From positions 124,001-188,000 of the forward strand of contig NZ_CP071456.1 in the NCBI RefSeq assembly GCF_017352135.1: a stretch of 64,000 nucleotides of DNA, read 5' to 3'. Source of the DNA: Rhizobium lentis (GTDB lineage Bacteria; Pseudomonadota; Alphaproteobacteria; Rhizobiales; Rhizobiaceae). Positions 1 through 8,241 of the stretch are shown in pieces; position 1 is the first letter of the stretch; every line of letters begins with the position of its first letter. Position numbers and translations under genes: made by a program. Under the pieces are notes generated by a model. It saw nothing but the letters and a program-made list of their open reading frames with translations, was not told the DNA's origin and made no database searches.

Positions 1-1
1 G

Positions 2-67
2 CCGACGCATCACACGCCTTGGGTCGAGGCGCTCGACGATTCCATGGAGGAATATCTGCGCAACTGA
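2..67 (+). CDS. C-terminal end of a gene that starts before the window
   Basis: An open frame runs from the window edge to TGA at 65-67. It encodes the last 21 residues, which end DDSMEEYLRN, of a protein whose body lies upstream. Codon use fits the GC-rich neighbours and the frame is on the same strand as the PAS gene that follows. The tail is too short to assign to a family, so no function is proposed. Confidence 0.4.
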   Translation, partial: PTHHTPWVEALDDSMEEYLRN

Positions 68-238
68 CGGTGGGCCTCCATTGTGGGAGGAGGGTATCCA
101 TGCACTCTCCGCCCGCATTATGACCCGGTCCTTTACGCATCTCGCGCAAAATATGCAGCGGTTTTGCGATCACCGGATGCGTTGACACAACGAGACGGCA
201 TCAATCGCTTTGCAATCTTCTCTTCGGATGTGGCCTTC

Positions 239-841
239 ATGGATTTTCAAACGAGCATTCTCGGGCGCATGAACGGTTTTCTCTACCGCTGCCGCGCCGA
301 CGAAAACTACACGATGCTCGAGATGACCAACGGCATCGAGCGCATTTTCGGTTACCCCGCCGACGAGATCATCGGCAATCGCGCGCGGACCTTCACCTCG
401 ATCATGTACGAGGAAGACGTGCCTTTGATGGACGAGGTGGTCGGGCAGGCGCTTGAGCAGCGGACGGACTGGACGATGGAATACCGCATCCGCCACGCCA
501 AGGGCCATCTCACCTGGGTGACCGAAACCGGTGGCGGCATCTGGGACGAGAAGGGCGAGCTTCTCTATCTCGAGGGCAGCATCATCAATATCGAATCGCT
601 TTATCAGCGAATCGACGAACAGACCGCCGACATGCGCGTCACCGCCTCGAAGACCAACGAGATCCTGCAGTCGCTGCGCTACCTCAAGCTGCTCGCCGTC
701 AATGCCGGTATCGAGGCGGCCCGTGCCGGCACGGCAGGGTCAGGCTTTGCCGTGCTTGCAGCCGAGATGCGCACCCTCGCCAACTCCTCGGAGGAGGCCG
801 CACGCGCCATTTCCAACGCGCAACGCAAGCCAGAAGGCTGA
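239..841 (+). CDS. PAS-domain protein with a short chemoreceptor-like signalling tail
   Basis: Predicted cytoplasmic sensory protein of 200 residues. A PAS fold of the PAS_3 type occupies roughly residues 15-120 and includes the stretch IFGYPADEIIG and a PAC-like segment. After it comes a piece resembling the tip of a methyl-accepting chemotaxis protein signalling domain, with LLAVNAGIEAARAG and GFAVLAAEMRTLA. The piece is much shorter than a full MCP domain and there is no membrane segment or HAMP. The frame is open back to 83, but homology to PAS begins only after the ATG at 239, so that start is preferred; its ribosome site is weak. It could be a stand-alone sensor feeding a chemotaxis-like array or a decaying receptor. 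The ligand is unknown. Confidence 0.7.
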   Translation: MDFQTSILGRMNGFLYRCRADENYTMLEMTNGIERIFGYPADEIIGNRARTFTSIMYEEDVPLMDEVVGQALEQRTDWTMEYRIRHAKGHLTWVTETGGGIWDEKGELLYLEGSIINIESLYQRIDEQTADMRVTASKTNEILQSLRYLKLLAVNAGIEAARAGTAGSGFAVLAAEMRTLANSSEEAARAISNAQRKPEG

Positions 842-994
842 GCGCTACGCGAGCAGCGGCAGATTCGCGGCTCACGTCGATAGCCCGCATTGTTAACCGT
901 CCCGCGCGAACTGCAATATCGTGGTTTTCCAATGATTTGCAGAAATCCTGCGGGTGAAGAACCTCATCGCATTATCGGTAATGTTAGGGCCGCG

Positions 995-1009
995 TTAACT
1001 TTTTGTTAA
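995..1009 (+). promoter_or_regulatory. Candidate CtrA-binding box upstream of minC
   Basis: The sequence TTAA-CTTTTTG-TTAA is an exact match to the alphaproteobacterial CtrA consensus TTAA-N7-TTAA. It lies 17 bases before the ATG at 1027. The wider block is GTTAAC-TTTTT-GTTAAC at 994-1010. The spacing to minC suggests the box overlaps the promoter, which would fit repression by phosphorylated CtrA. The match is seen directly; binding and sign of control are inferred. Confidence 0.6.
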
Positions 1010-1026
1010 CCATACTAGCGGTAGAC

Positions 1027-1776
1027 ATGGTCAACGATTTCTTCACACAGATGACCAAAGTGCTAACAGACGCTCGCTCTATCCGAATCAAGGGCCGCTC
1101 TTTCCTGGCGGTCATGCTGTCCCCGGACCTGCCGATCGATGATTGGTTGACCAGATTGGACGATCTGGCTGCCCGTTCGGCCGGCTTCTTCCTGGGGCGG
1201 CCTGTCGTTCTCGATTTGACGGACCTGCAAATCGACCGGCCGCAGCTGAAGGACCTCATCGCCGAACTTGCCAAGCGCAATGTTAGCATCATGGGTATCG
1301 AGGGCGCGCGCCCTTCGATCCTCGGCGCGGGCATGCCTCCGGCACTGAAAGGCGGCCGCTCCGCTTCCGACATCGAGGTTCAGGCGAACGAGCCTGCCGA
1401 TCCGGTGGCCAAGCCAACAGCGACCGAGACCCGCCCGGTAACGACAACGCAATCCATCGTCATCAGGGAACCGGTGCGCTCGGGGCAGTCGGTGATCTTC
1501 CCGGAAGGCGACGTCACCATCGTCGGCTCGGTCGCCTCGGGCGCGGAAGTGATCGCCGGCGGCTCCGTCCATATCTACGGCGCGTTGCGCGGCCGGGCCA
1601 TGGCAGGCTCCATCGGAAACGCATCGGCGCGGATCTTTTGCCGCAAGCTCGAGGCCGAGCTGGTGGCGATCGACGGCATCTACAAAATGGCGGAAGACAT
1701 GGCCCCCAATCTTCGCGGACAGGCTGTCCAGCTCTGGCTCGAAGAGGACGCGATCATGGCGGAAAAACTGATCTGA
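1027..1776 (+). CDS. minC: Septum site-determining protein MinC
   Basis: MinC blocks FtsZ polymerisation away from mid-cell and is carried to the membrane by MinD. The protein has 249 residues. The N-terminal MinC_N region (about 1-95, with RSIRIKGRSFLAV) is followed by a linker rich in A, P and T, then the C-terminal beta-helix domain (about 145-245) containing GDVTIVGSVASGAEV and the glycine-rich GGSVHIYGALRGRA, which binds MinD. The frame extends back to a TTG at 1003, but that codon lies inside the CtrA-like box. ATG at 1027 is chosen, and an ATG at 1051 (MTKVLTDAR) is also possible. It is the first gene of minCDE, 31 bases ahead of minD. Confidence 0.95.
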   Translation: MVNDFFTQMTKVLTDARSIRIKGRSFLAVMLSPDLPIDDWLTRLDDLAARSAGFFLGRPVVLDLTDLQIDRPQLKDLIAELAKRNVSIMGIEGARPSILGAGMPPALKGGRSASDIEVQANEPADPVAKPTATETRPVTTTQSIVIREPVRSGQSVIFPEGDVTIVGSVASGAEVIAGGSVHIYGALRGRAMAGSIGNASARIFCRKLEAELVAIDGIYKMAEDMAPNLRGQAVQLWLEEDAIMAEKLI

Positions 1777-1807
1777 CTCGGCTGCGGCCACGACAAAGGA
1801 GAGAGAA

Positions 1808-2623
1808 ATGGGGAAAGTGATCGTCGTCACGTCAGGCAAGGGCGGGGTCGGAAAGACGACCTCGACCGCCGCATTGGGAGCGGCGCTGGCGCAACGCAAT
1901 GAAAAGGTCGTCGTCGTCGATTTCGACGTCGGCTTGCGCAATCTCGACCTCGTGATGGGCGCAGAGCGGAGGGTCGTCTACGACCTGATCAACGTCATCC
2001 AGGGCGACGCCAAGCTCACCCAGGCGCTGATCCGCGACAAGCGGCTGGAGACGCTGTTCCTGCTGCCGGCCTCTCAAACCCGCGACAAGGACAATCTGAC
2101 GGCCGAGGGTGTCGAGCGCGTCATCAACGATCTGAAGCGCTACTTCGACTGGATCATCTGCGACAGCCCCGCCGGGATCGAGCGCGGCGCGACACTTGCC
2201 ATGCGCCATGCCGATGTCGCCGTGGTCGTCACCAATCCGGAAGTCTCGTCTGTACGCGATTCAGACCGGATCATCGGCCTGCTCGACGCCAAGACCGCCA
2301 AGGCCGAACGCGGCGAGCGGATGGAAAAGCATCTGCTGCTCACCCGCTATGACGCCAACCGCGCCGAACGCGGCGACATGTTGAAGGTCGACGACGTCCT
2401 CGAGATCCTCTCCATCCCGCTCCTCGGCATCGTGCCGGAGAGCATGGATGTGCTGCGCGCCTCCAACATCGGTGCGCCGGTCACGCTGGCGGAAAGCCGC
2501 AGCGCGGCTGCGATGGCTTATTTCGATGCCGCGCGCCGGCTCGCCGGCGAAACCTTGCCGATCACGATCCCCGAGGAAAAGCGCAATCTATTCGGCAAGA
2601 TCTTCGGACGGAGGGCAGCATGA
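1808..2623 (+). CDS. minD: Septum site-determining ATPase MinD
   Basis: ATP-dependent membrane-associated ParA/MinD-family ATPase that recruits MinC and oscillates under MinE control. The protein has 271 residues, the usual length. The deviant Walker A motif GKGGVGKTT is at residues 10-18, followed by [16 protein letters not shown] (switch I) and [14 protein letters not shown] (Walker B). The C-terminal stretch [13 protein letters not shown] is the amphipathic membrane-targeting helix. A strong ribosome site (aaggagagaga) sits just before the ATG. The gene overlaps minE by four bases (ATGA), which points to translational coupling. Confidence 0.98.
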   Translation: MGKVIVVTSGKGGVGKTTSTAALGAALAQRNEKVVVVDFDVGLRNLDLVMGAERRVVYDLINVIQGDAKLTQALIRDKRLETLFLLPASQTRDKDNLTAEGVERVINDLKRYFDWIICDSPAGIERGATLAMRHADVAVVVTNPEVSSVRDSDRIIGLLDAKTAKAERGERMEKHLLLTRYDANRAERGDMLKVDDVLEILSIPLLGIVPESMDVLRASNIGAPVTLAESRSAAAMAYFDAARRLAGETLPITIPEEKRNLFGKIFGRRAA

Positions 2624-2880
2624 ATATCTTCCGTCTTTTCAACAAGCAGAGAACGGCACCCGCCGCCCGCGAACGCTTGCAGGTGCTCCTTGCGCACGAA
2701 CGCTCATCGGCAGGATCGGACCTTGTTTCGCTGCTGCGCGAGGAAATCCTTGCGGTCATAGCAAAACATGTCGAGCTCGACCACGACAAGGTGCAGGTGA
2801 CGATCGACCGCAACGAGTTTGTCTCCACTCTTGAGATCGACGTCGAAATCCCGCTGAACGCAGCCGTACAGGCCGCTTGA
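2620..2880 (+). CDS. minE: Cell division topological specificity factor MinE
   Basis: MinE stimulates MinD ATPase and drives the Min system away from mid-cell. The product has 86 residues, the family length. An amphipathic N-terminal start ([11 protein letters not shown]) is followed by the anti-MinCD helix ([14 protein letters not shown]) and the dimerising topological-specificity domain ([32 protein letters not shown]). The start codon overlaps the minD stop by four bases. It is the last gene of the operon; a hairpin at 2891-2926 follows. Confidence 0.97.
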   Translation: MNIFRLFNKQRTAPAARERLQVLLAHERSSAGSDLVSLLREEILAVIAKHVELDHDKVQVTIDRNEFVSTLEIDVEIPLNAAVQAA

Positions 2881-2890
2881 GGGCAATATC

Positions 2891-2926
2891 CGGGGGACGA
2901 CGGACGGAACCGATCGTCGTCTCCCG
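2891..2926. terminator. Hairpin between convergent minE and the DUF1989-GcvT gene
   Basis: Two 12-base arms, CGGGGGACGACG and CGTCGTCTCCCG, pair at 11 of 12 positions around a 12-base loop. It lies between the minE stop (2880) and the stop of the minus-strand gene (2940), so it could end both transcripts. There is no U-tract on either strand, so intrinsic termination is uncertain. Confidence 0.45.
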
Positions 2927-2939
2927 AACACGAAGTGGG

Positions 2940-5309
2940 TTACGATCGCGGGCGCGTCTTCTGCGGATCGTAATGCGAAAGCGGCACGATCGTCGCCGGC
3001 AAACGCTTCTGGTGGCCGTCGAGCTTGCCGATCTCGACCTCGGTGCCCGGGCTCGCATGCATCACGTCTATGCGGGCGAGCGCGATCGTCTTGCCGAGAA
3101 CAGGCGAGCGCGTGGCGCTGGTGACGACGCCGATCTGGGCCCGGCCGATATGGACGCAATCGCCATGGCCGACCGCCTCGTTCGCCTGGATATCAAGGCC
3201 GACGAGCAGATGGCGCGGATGTTCCTTGCGCCGGATCAGCGCCTCGCGGCCGATGAAATCGTCCTGTTTGGATTTCAGCGGCACGGTAAAGCCGATGCCG
3301 GCCTCGAACGGATCCGTCTGGTCGGTGAATTCGTGGTGGGCAAAGATCAGGCCCGCCTCGATGCGGACCATGTCGAGTGCCTCCAGCCCCATCGGCTTCA
3401 GCCCGTGCGGTTGGCCTGCCTCCCAGACGGCATCGAACACCCCCAGCGCATCCTTCGGATGACAGAAGATCTCGTAGCCGAGCTCGCCGGTATAGCCCGT
3501 GCGCGAGATCACGACCGGCGCCCCCTCGAAGCCGCCGATGCGGCCGACGGTGAAGCGGAACCATTCGAGCTCGCCGATCGCGGGCTGGCGCGGCGCCGTC
3601 CAGATAATCTCCTTCAGGATGTCGCGGCTCCGCGGCCCTTGCAGCGCGATATTGTGCAACTGATCGGTCGATGAGCGAACCCAGGCCTTGAAACCCTTCT
3701 TCTCGGCCTGCTGACGCAGCCATATGCCGCTGAAATCATCGCCGCCGATCCAGCGGAAGTTCTTGTCGCCGAGTCTGAAGAGGGTGCCGTCGTCGATCAT
3801 GCCGCCGTTTTCGTAGCACATCGCGGAATAGACGACCTGGCCGGTCGAGAGTTTTCGCACGTCGCGCGTCAGGCAGTATTGCAGCAGTTCCTCGGCGTCC
3901 GGACCCGTCACTTCGAACTTCCGCAAGGGCGAGAGATCGATGACGGCGGCGCGCTCGCGGCAGGCCCAGTATTCCTCGACCGGTCCTTCGGACGAGAAGC
4001 GGTTCGGCAACCAGTAGCCGCGATATTCCGTATAGTCTCGCGTCAACGCCGAAAGGCGGGGATGGAAGGCGGTTTCGCGCGTCAGTTCGGCTTCGGCATC
4101 TGGGGTCATGCGATAGGCTACCGCTCGTGAGAATTTCTCTTTTCCGGAAAAGGTGCGGACGTGGATATCCGTCGGATCCCAGCCGTTCGCCGCATCGATA
4201 TCGTCAGGGCAGGACGATGAGACGCAGACGAGATCCGTCAGCGCACGCATCAGCACGTAATCGCCGGGACGCGACCAGGGCTCGTCGAGATAGAGCTGGT
4301 TGTTGTGGTCGATATTGGTATTGTAGAAATAGTTCAGCGCTTCCCAGCCCTTGCGCCCGGCAATGCCATAAGGCGCCAGCGCCGCGTTGAAATTGTCCGT
4401 GCAGTTGACGTGGCCGGGATAACCCATGTCGTCGTAATAGCGTGAATTGCAGGCAGTCGCGAAAGCGTCGTGGCGGCCGACCGTATCCTGGACGATCTCG
4501 ACCAGCGGCTCGAAGTCGCGGTCGAAAGCCTTGGACGGCAGGCCGGGCGTGGGATAGCTGCGGCCGAGCAGCGTGCGGGTGACGGTCGAATCGAGCGCGA
4601 GATCGAGGCCCTTGTCGACCTTGCGGGCGGCAAAGGCCTGGAAATCGGTGCACTGGCGCCCATAGACGTCGATGATCTGAATGAATTCGCCGGCGCGCAC
4701 GAAATAGGCGGCTGCGCTCGCCGCCCGGATGCGGATATCCTCGATCGGATCGGCCGCCGGCTCCGGCAGGGCGGAGGCATAGTCGCGGACCAGCAGGCTG
4801 CGCTTGATCCGGATCTCGATCGGCGTCGCCGTGTCCTGCGCCTCCGGCGACATGGCGCCGGCGGGTGCCGCAACGATCAGCAGACCCTTCACGGCAATCG
4901 TGAACTCCGCCCGGCTGCCCGGCGTCGATCCTGCCCCGAAGACGCGGAGCGCGCCGGCCGCTGCGAGATCGGCGCCGCGCCGCTGAAGTGCCGCGCGCGT
5001 GCGGGCAGCACTCTCATCCTCCGCCTGAAGAATGGCCTTCAAGCCCTCGGCTGAATTGCTGAATGCCGTTCCGAGACCGGCTGCCTGGAAGCGCCCTTTT
5101 TCGTCAAGGAAGGAGAGCTCACAAATCTGCCCGCCTTCGCTGTCGATGACGCTCACGCGGTCGCCCGGCTCCACGCGCACGACGACCGATCCGCCACCCT
5201 TTGCCCGGTAGCGTTCACTGCCCGCCGGCAGGGCGGGAATACCGGGGTAATGGACGAGGCTCGGAACGATCGTTCGGGGGCCCGGCATGACAGGATGAAG
5301 TTCTCGCAT
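2940..5309 (-). CDS. DUF1989-GcvT fusion protein (aminomethyltransferase-like)
   Basis: Large predicted cytoplasmic enzyme of 789 residues. The C-terminal half (about residues 415-785) is a glycine-cleavage T-protein/aminomethyltransferase fold, with YWACRERAAVIDLSPLRKFEVTG-type opening, NIALQGPRSRDIL, VVISRTGYTGELGYEIF and LGLEALDMVRIEAG-like segments. This family transfers a one-carbon unit to tetrahydrofolate. The middle (about 185-380) is a DUF1989/urea-carboxylase-associated domain with IQIIDVYGRQCTDFQAF and CNSRYYDDMGYPGHVNC. The N-terminal part (GDRVSVIDSEGGQICELSFL) looks like a weaker second copy of the same fold. ATG at 5309 has a good ribosome site (gagggtaga); the frame is open to 5345. 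The gene is divergent from an APC permease, which suggests uptake and demethylation of an amine or amino acid. The substrate is unknown. Confidence 0.85.
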   Translation of the reverse strand: MRELHPVMPGPRTIVPSLVHYPGIPALPAGSERYRAKGGGSVVVRVEPGDRVSVIDSEGGQICELSFLDEKGRFQAAGLGTAFSNSAEGLKAILQAEDESAARTRAALQRRGADLAAAGALRVFGAGSTPGSRAEFTIAVKGLLIVAAPAGAMSPEAQDTATPIEIRIKRSLLVRDYASALPEPAADPIEDIRIRAASAAAYFVRAGEFIQIIDVYGRQCTDFQAFAARKVDKGLDLALDSTVTRTLLGRSYPTPGLPSKAFDRDFEPLVEIVQDTVGRHDAFATACNSRYYDDMGYPGHVNCTDNFNAALAPYGIAGRKGWEALNYFYNTNIDHNNQLYLDEPWSRPGDYVLMRALTDLVCVSSSCPDDIDAANGWDPTDIHVRTFSGKEKFSRAVAYRMTPDAEAELTRETAFHPRLSALTRDYTEYRGYWLPNRFSSEGPVEEYWACRERAAVIDLSPLRKFEVTGPDAEELLQYCLTRDVRKLSTGQVVYSAMCYENGGMIDDGTLFRLGDKNFRWIGGDDFSGIWLRQQAEKKGFKAWVRSSTDQLHNIALQGPRSRDILKEIIWTAPRQPAIGELEWFRFTVGRIGGFEGAPVVISRTGYTGELGYEIFCHPKDALGVFDAVWEAGQPHGLKPMGLEALDMVRIEAGLIFAHHEFTDQTDPFEAGIGFTVPLKSKQDDFIGREALIRRKEHPRHLLVGLDIQANEAVGHGDCVHIGRAQIGVVTSATRSPVLGKTIALARIDVMHASPGTEVEIGKLDGHQKRLPATIVPLSHYDPQKTRPRS

Positions 5310-5558
5310 TCTACCCTCATGGGGGATCGGCATGCCCTTCAGCATACGCCCATACAGGTTACAAAATGCCTATGGAAAGTAAAGTCATATTGACTAAAAA
5401 GAAAATATCTTCACTATGCATCAAGAGTTCAGGCTCGGAGAATCCGTCGGGAGCGCGGATCGCCAAAATCATCCGAGCGCGCTCGAGACCGTCAGGGAGA
5501 CACGTTCAGGGAGACGTACAGAGATACGTCCGGAACAATCGAATGGGGAATTTCGCCG
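5310..5558. promoter_or_regulatory. Divergent promoter region with a short degenerate tandem repeat
   Basis: The 249 bases between the fusion enzyme (minus strand) and the permease (plus strand) must hold both promoters. The left half (about 5350-5430) is AT-rich. At about 5491-5529 three degenerate units follow one another: GTCAGGGAGACAC, GTTCAGGGAGACGTA and CAGAGATACGT. They could be regulator sites or leader structure for the permease gene. No confident -35/-10 pair was found. Confidence 0.35.
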
Positions 5559-7343
5559 ATGACAGATATTGTGGAGGCCGGAATTGCATCCGGCACCGAA
5601 GGTAAGCTTATACGCGCGCTCGACTGGAAGGGCGCATTCTGGGTGGCCGCGGGCGTGCCGCCGCTCGTTCTCTTCTCCATCGGCGGCATCGCAGGCACGA
5701 CGGGCAAGCTCGCCTTCGTCGTCTGGATCATCTCGATGGTGATGGGTTTCCTGCAATCCTTCACCTATGCCGAGATCGCCGGCATGTTCGGCAACAAATC
5801 CGGCGGGGCCTCCGTCTACGGCGCCACCGCCTGGCTGCGCTATTCGAAATTCATCGCGCCGCTGTCGGTCTGGTGCAACTGGTTTGCCTGGTCGCCGGTG
5901 CTTTCACTCGGCTGTGCCATCGCCGCCGGCTACATTCTCAATGCATTTTTCCCGATTCCGGCAGCCGATTCGCAAATGGTCCTCGACTGGATCGCCGCGC
6001 ATGCCGCTTCCGTCACGGCCGACAGCCCCCGCGTCGCCGAATATATCGCAGCCCACGCCGGCACGACGCCTGACGATGCCGTCAAGGCGCTGCTCGGCGC
6101 CGACGGTGCTGCCGCTCTGACGCCGGCGATCCGCAACTGGTCGCTGGCAAGCTTCAGCATTCCCTACCTCGCCACCGCCAACATCAACGCCACCTTCTTC
6201 ATCGGCGGCATCCTGATGCTGATCATCTTCGCGATCCAGCATCGCGGCATCTCGGAAACGGCTAGCGTGCAGAAATGGCTGGCGATCATCGTGCTGGTGC
6301 CGCTGCTGATCATCGGCCTTTATCCGATCGTCAGCGGCCAGATCGTTTCCGCAAATGTCACCGGCCTCGTCCCGCCGACGGCGGCCTATGCCGCCAGCGA
6401 CGGCAGCTGGAGCAATGGCGGCTGGACGCTGTTTCTCGGCGGCCTGTATATCGCCGCCTGGTCGACCTACGGCTTCGAGACGGCGGTCTGCTACACCCGC
6501 GAACTGAAGAATCCGAAGACAGACACCTTCAAGGCGATCTTCTATTCCGGCCTGGCCTGCTGCCTGTTCTTCTTCCTGGTGCCCTTCGCCTTCCAGGGCG
6601 TACTCGGCCACGCCGGCATGCTGGCCCCCGGCATCGTCGATGGCACGGGCGTTGCCGAAGCGCTTGGCGGCCTGATCGGCGCCGGCCGGGTGATCACCCA
6701 ACTGCTCGTGATATTGATGATCCTGGCGCTCTTCCTCGCCATCATGACGGCAATGGCCGGTTCCTCACGTACGCTCTATCAGGGTTCGAAAGACGGCTGG
6801 CTGCCGAAATATCTCGACCACGCCAACGAGCATGGCGCCCCGACACGGGCGATGTGGACCGATTTCGCCTTCAATCTCTTCCTTCTGGCGATCGCATCGG
6901 ACGTCGGCGGCTACTTCTTCGTACTCGCCGTCTCGAATGTCGGCTACATCATCTTCAACTTCCTGAACCTCAATTCCGGCTGGATCCACCGGGTGGATTC
7001 CGGCCATATCGAACGGCCCTGGAAGGCGCCGAGCTGGCTGATCGGCCTCAACACCGTGCTCGCCTTCGTCAACGCGCTCTTCCTCGGCGCCGGCGCCAAG
7101 GTCTGGGGTTATTCCAACGCACTCTGGGTCGGATTCATCTTCGCCGCACTGATCCTGCCCGTCTTCGCCTATCGCCACTATGTGCGCGACGGCGGCAAGT
7201 TCCCGGCCGGCGCGATGGAGGATCTCGGCCTCATCGGCCAGGATCTCGGCGTCAGGAAAGCCGGCATGCTCCCTTATCTTGCACTTGTCGGCGGCCTCGC
7301 GATCGTACTGATCGCCAACTGGTTCTTCCAGCTCCCGGCTTGA
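5559..7343 (+). CDS. APC-family amino acid/amine permease
   Basis: Integral membrane transporter of 594 residues, predicted to import an amino acid or related amine with a proton or sodium ion. It has about 12-13 hydrophobic segments. The first helices contain the APC signature region (FSIGGIAGTTGKLAFVVW and the conserved SFTYAEIAGMFGNKSGGASVYGA). There is an extended loop of about 50 residues near residues 140-190. A late conserved helix reads AGSSRTLYQGSKDGWLPKYL, typical of the family. The ATG is preceded by a gggg-rich site. It is divergent from the DUF1989-GcvT gene, so it likely supplies that enzyme's substrate. A clear terminator hairpin follows. Confidence 0.9.
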   Translation: MTDIVEAGIASGTEGKLIRALDWKGAFWVAAGVPPLVLFSIGGIAGTTGKLAFVVWIISMVMGFLQSFTYAEIAGMFGNKSGGASVYGATAWLRYSKFIAPLSVWCNWFAWSPVLSLGCAIAAGYILNAFFPIPAADSQMVLDWIAAHAASVTADSPRVAEYIAAHAGTTPDDAVKALLGADGAAALTPAIRNWSLASFSIPYLATANINATFFIGGILMLIIFAIQHRGISETASVQKWLAIIVLVPLLIIGLYPIVSGQIVSANVTGLVPPTAAYAASDGSWSNGGWTLFLGGLYIAAWSTYGFETAVCYTRELKNPKTDTFKAIFYSGLACCLFFFLVPFAFQGVLGHAGMLAPGIVDGTGVAEALGGLIGAGRVITQLLVILMILALFLAIMTAMAGSSRTLYQGSKDGWLPKYLDHANEHGAPTRAMWTDFAFNLFLLAIASDVGGYFFVLAVSNVGYIIFNFLNLNSGWIHRVDSGHIERPWKAPSWLIGLNTVLAFVNALFLGAGAKVWGYSNALWVGFIFAALILPVFAYRHYVRDGGKFPAGAMEDLGLIGQDLGVRKAGMLPYLALVGGLAIVLIANWFFQLPA

Positions 7344-7369
7344 ATAGCCTCCCAAGCAGAAAAGCCGCA

Positions 7370-7397
7370 AGCCGCCATGGAAACATGGCGGCTTTTT
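7370..7397 (+). terminator. Rho-independent terminator of the permease gene
   Basis: Perfect 10-base arms AGCCGCCATG and CATGGCGGCT with a four-base loop GAAA are followed by a run of five T. It starts 27 bases after the permease stop. Confidence 0.85.
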
Positions 7398-7466
7398 CAT
7401 GCCCTGATTCTGGGATTTGATCTGGATGAGGGTTGACCTAGTAGGGGGCAAACCATTCCACCACCG

Positions 7467-8228
7467 TCAAACAATGGTCTCGCCGCCGTCGACGACGAGA
7501 ATCTGACCGGTCATGTAGGACGAACGGTCCGAGACCAGGAAGAGAATGGGCTCGGCGATTTCGGAAACATCGGCCCAGCGTCCGAGCGGCACCTTCTCAG
7601 CGACATAGGCCTCGATCGCGCCACGGCCGCCCATCTGGGCGATGAAGGGTTCGTTGAACGGCGTATCCACCCAGCCCGGGCAGAGCGCGTTGACGCGGAT
7701 GCCGAACCTGGCGTAGTCGCCGGCCATCTGCCGGGTCATCGCGATGACCGCATGTTTCGTCGTCGTATAGGCGATCATCTCGCGATCGTAGAGTACGCCC
7801 GACGAGGAAGAGGTGTTGAGGATGACGCCGCGGCCCGCCTTCTTCATCAGCGGCATGACGAAGCGGGCCGCCATGAAATGCGCTCGGACATTCAGGCTCC
7901 AGGACCTGTCGAAACCCTCGACAGCCACCTGTTCCAGATCGCCCGCCACCTGTGCGCCGGCATGATTGTGGAGGATGTCGATTCGGCCATGACGTTCGGC
8001 GACCGCAGCGATGCCCGCTTCGAGCGCCCTGTCGTCGGTGACGTCGAGAACTAGGCACTCAGCCCTGCCGCCGGCGGCCTCAATCCGGTCGACGGTTTCG
8101 GCGGCACTGGCGGCATTCAGGTCGGCCACGACGACGAAAGCACCTTCTCCTGCCATGATCAGCGCGCCGGCCTGGCCGATGCCCGAGCCCGCTCCGGTGA
8201 TGATCGCGACGCGATTTTCAAGAATCAT
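7467..8228 (-). CDS. SDR-family NAD(P)-dependent oxidoreductase
   Basis: Classical short-chain dehydrogenase of 253 residues. The nucleotide-binding TGAGSGIG motif is at residues 11-18, an acidic D36 after the second strand favours NAD, and the catalytic Ser140/141, Tyr154 and Lys158 (YTTTK) are present. The usual NNAG motif reads HNHAG at 88-92. The C-terminus ends in the common ILVVDGGETIV. It is the last gene of the minus-strand ABC transporter operon, 13 bases after the second permease. It therefore probably acts on the transported compound or a product of it, for example an amino alcohol. The substrate cannot be read from the sequence. Confidence 0.88.
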   Translation of the reverse strand: MILENRVAIITGAGSGIGQAGALIMAGEGAFVVVADLNAASAAETVDRIEAAGGRAECLVLDVTDDRALEAGIAAVAERHGRIDILHNHAGAQVAGDLEQVAVEGFDRSWSLNVRAHFMAARFVMPLMKKAGRGVILNTSSSSGVLYDREMIAYTTTKHAVIAMTRQMAGDYARFGIRVNALCPGWVDTPFNEPFIAQMGGRGAIEAYVAEKVPLGRWADVSEIAEPILFLVSDRSSYMTGQILVVDGGETIV

Positions 8229-8241
8229 TGGTGTTTCCCGT

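Noticed and set aside
1063..1941. 292-residue minus-strand frame over minC and minD
   Set aside because: Antisense shadow of minC/minD, whose products are unmistakable.
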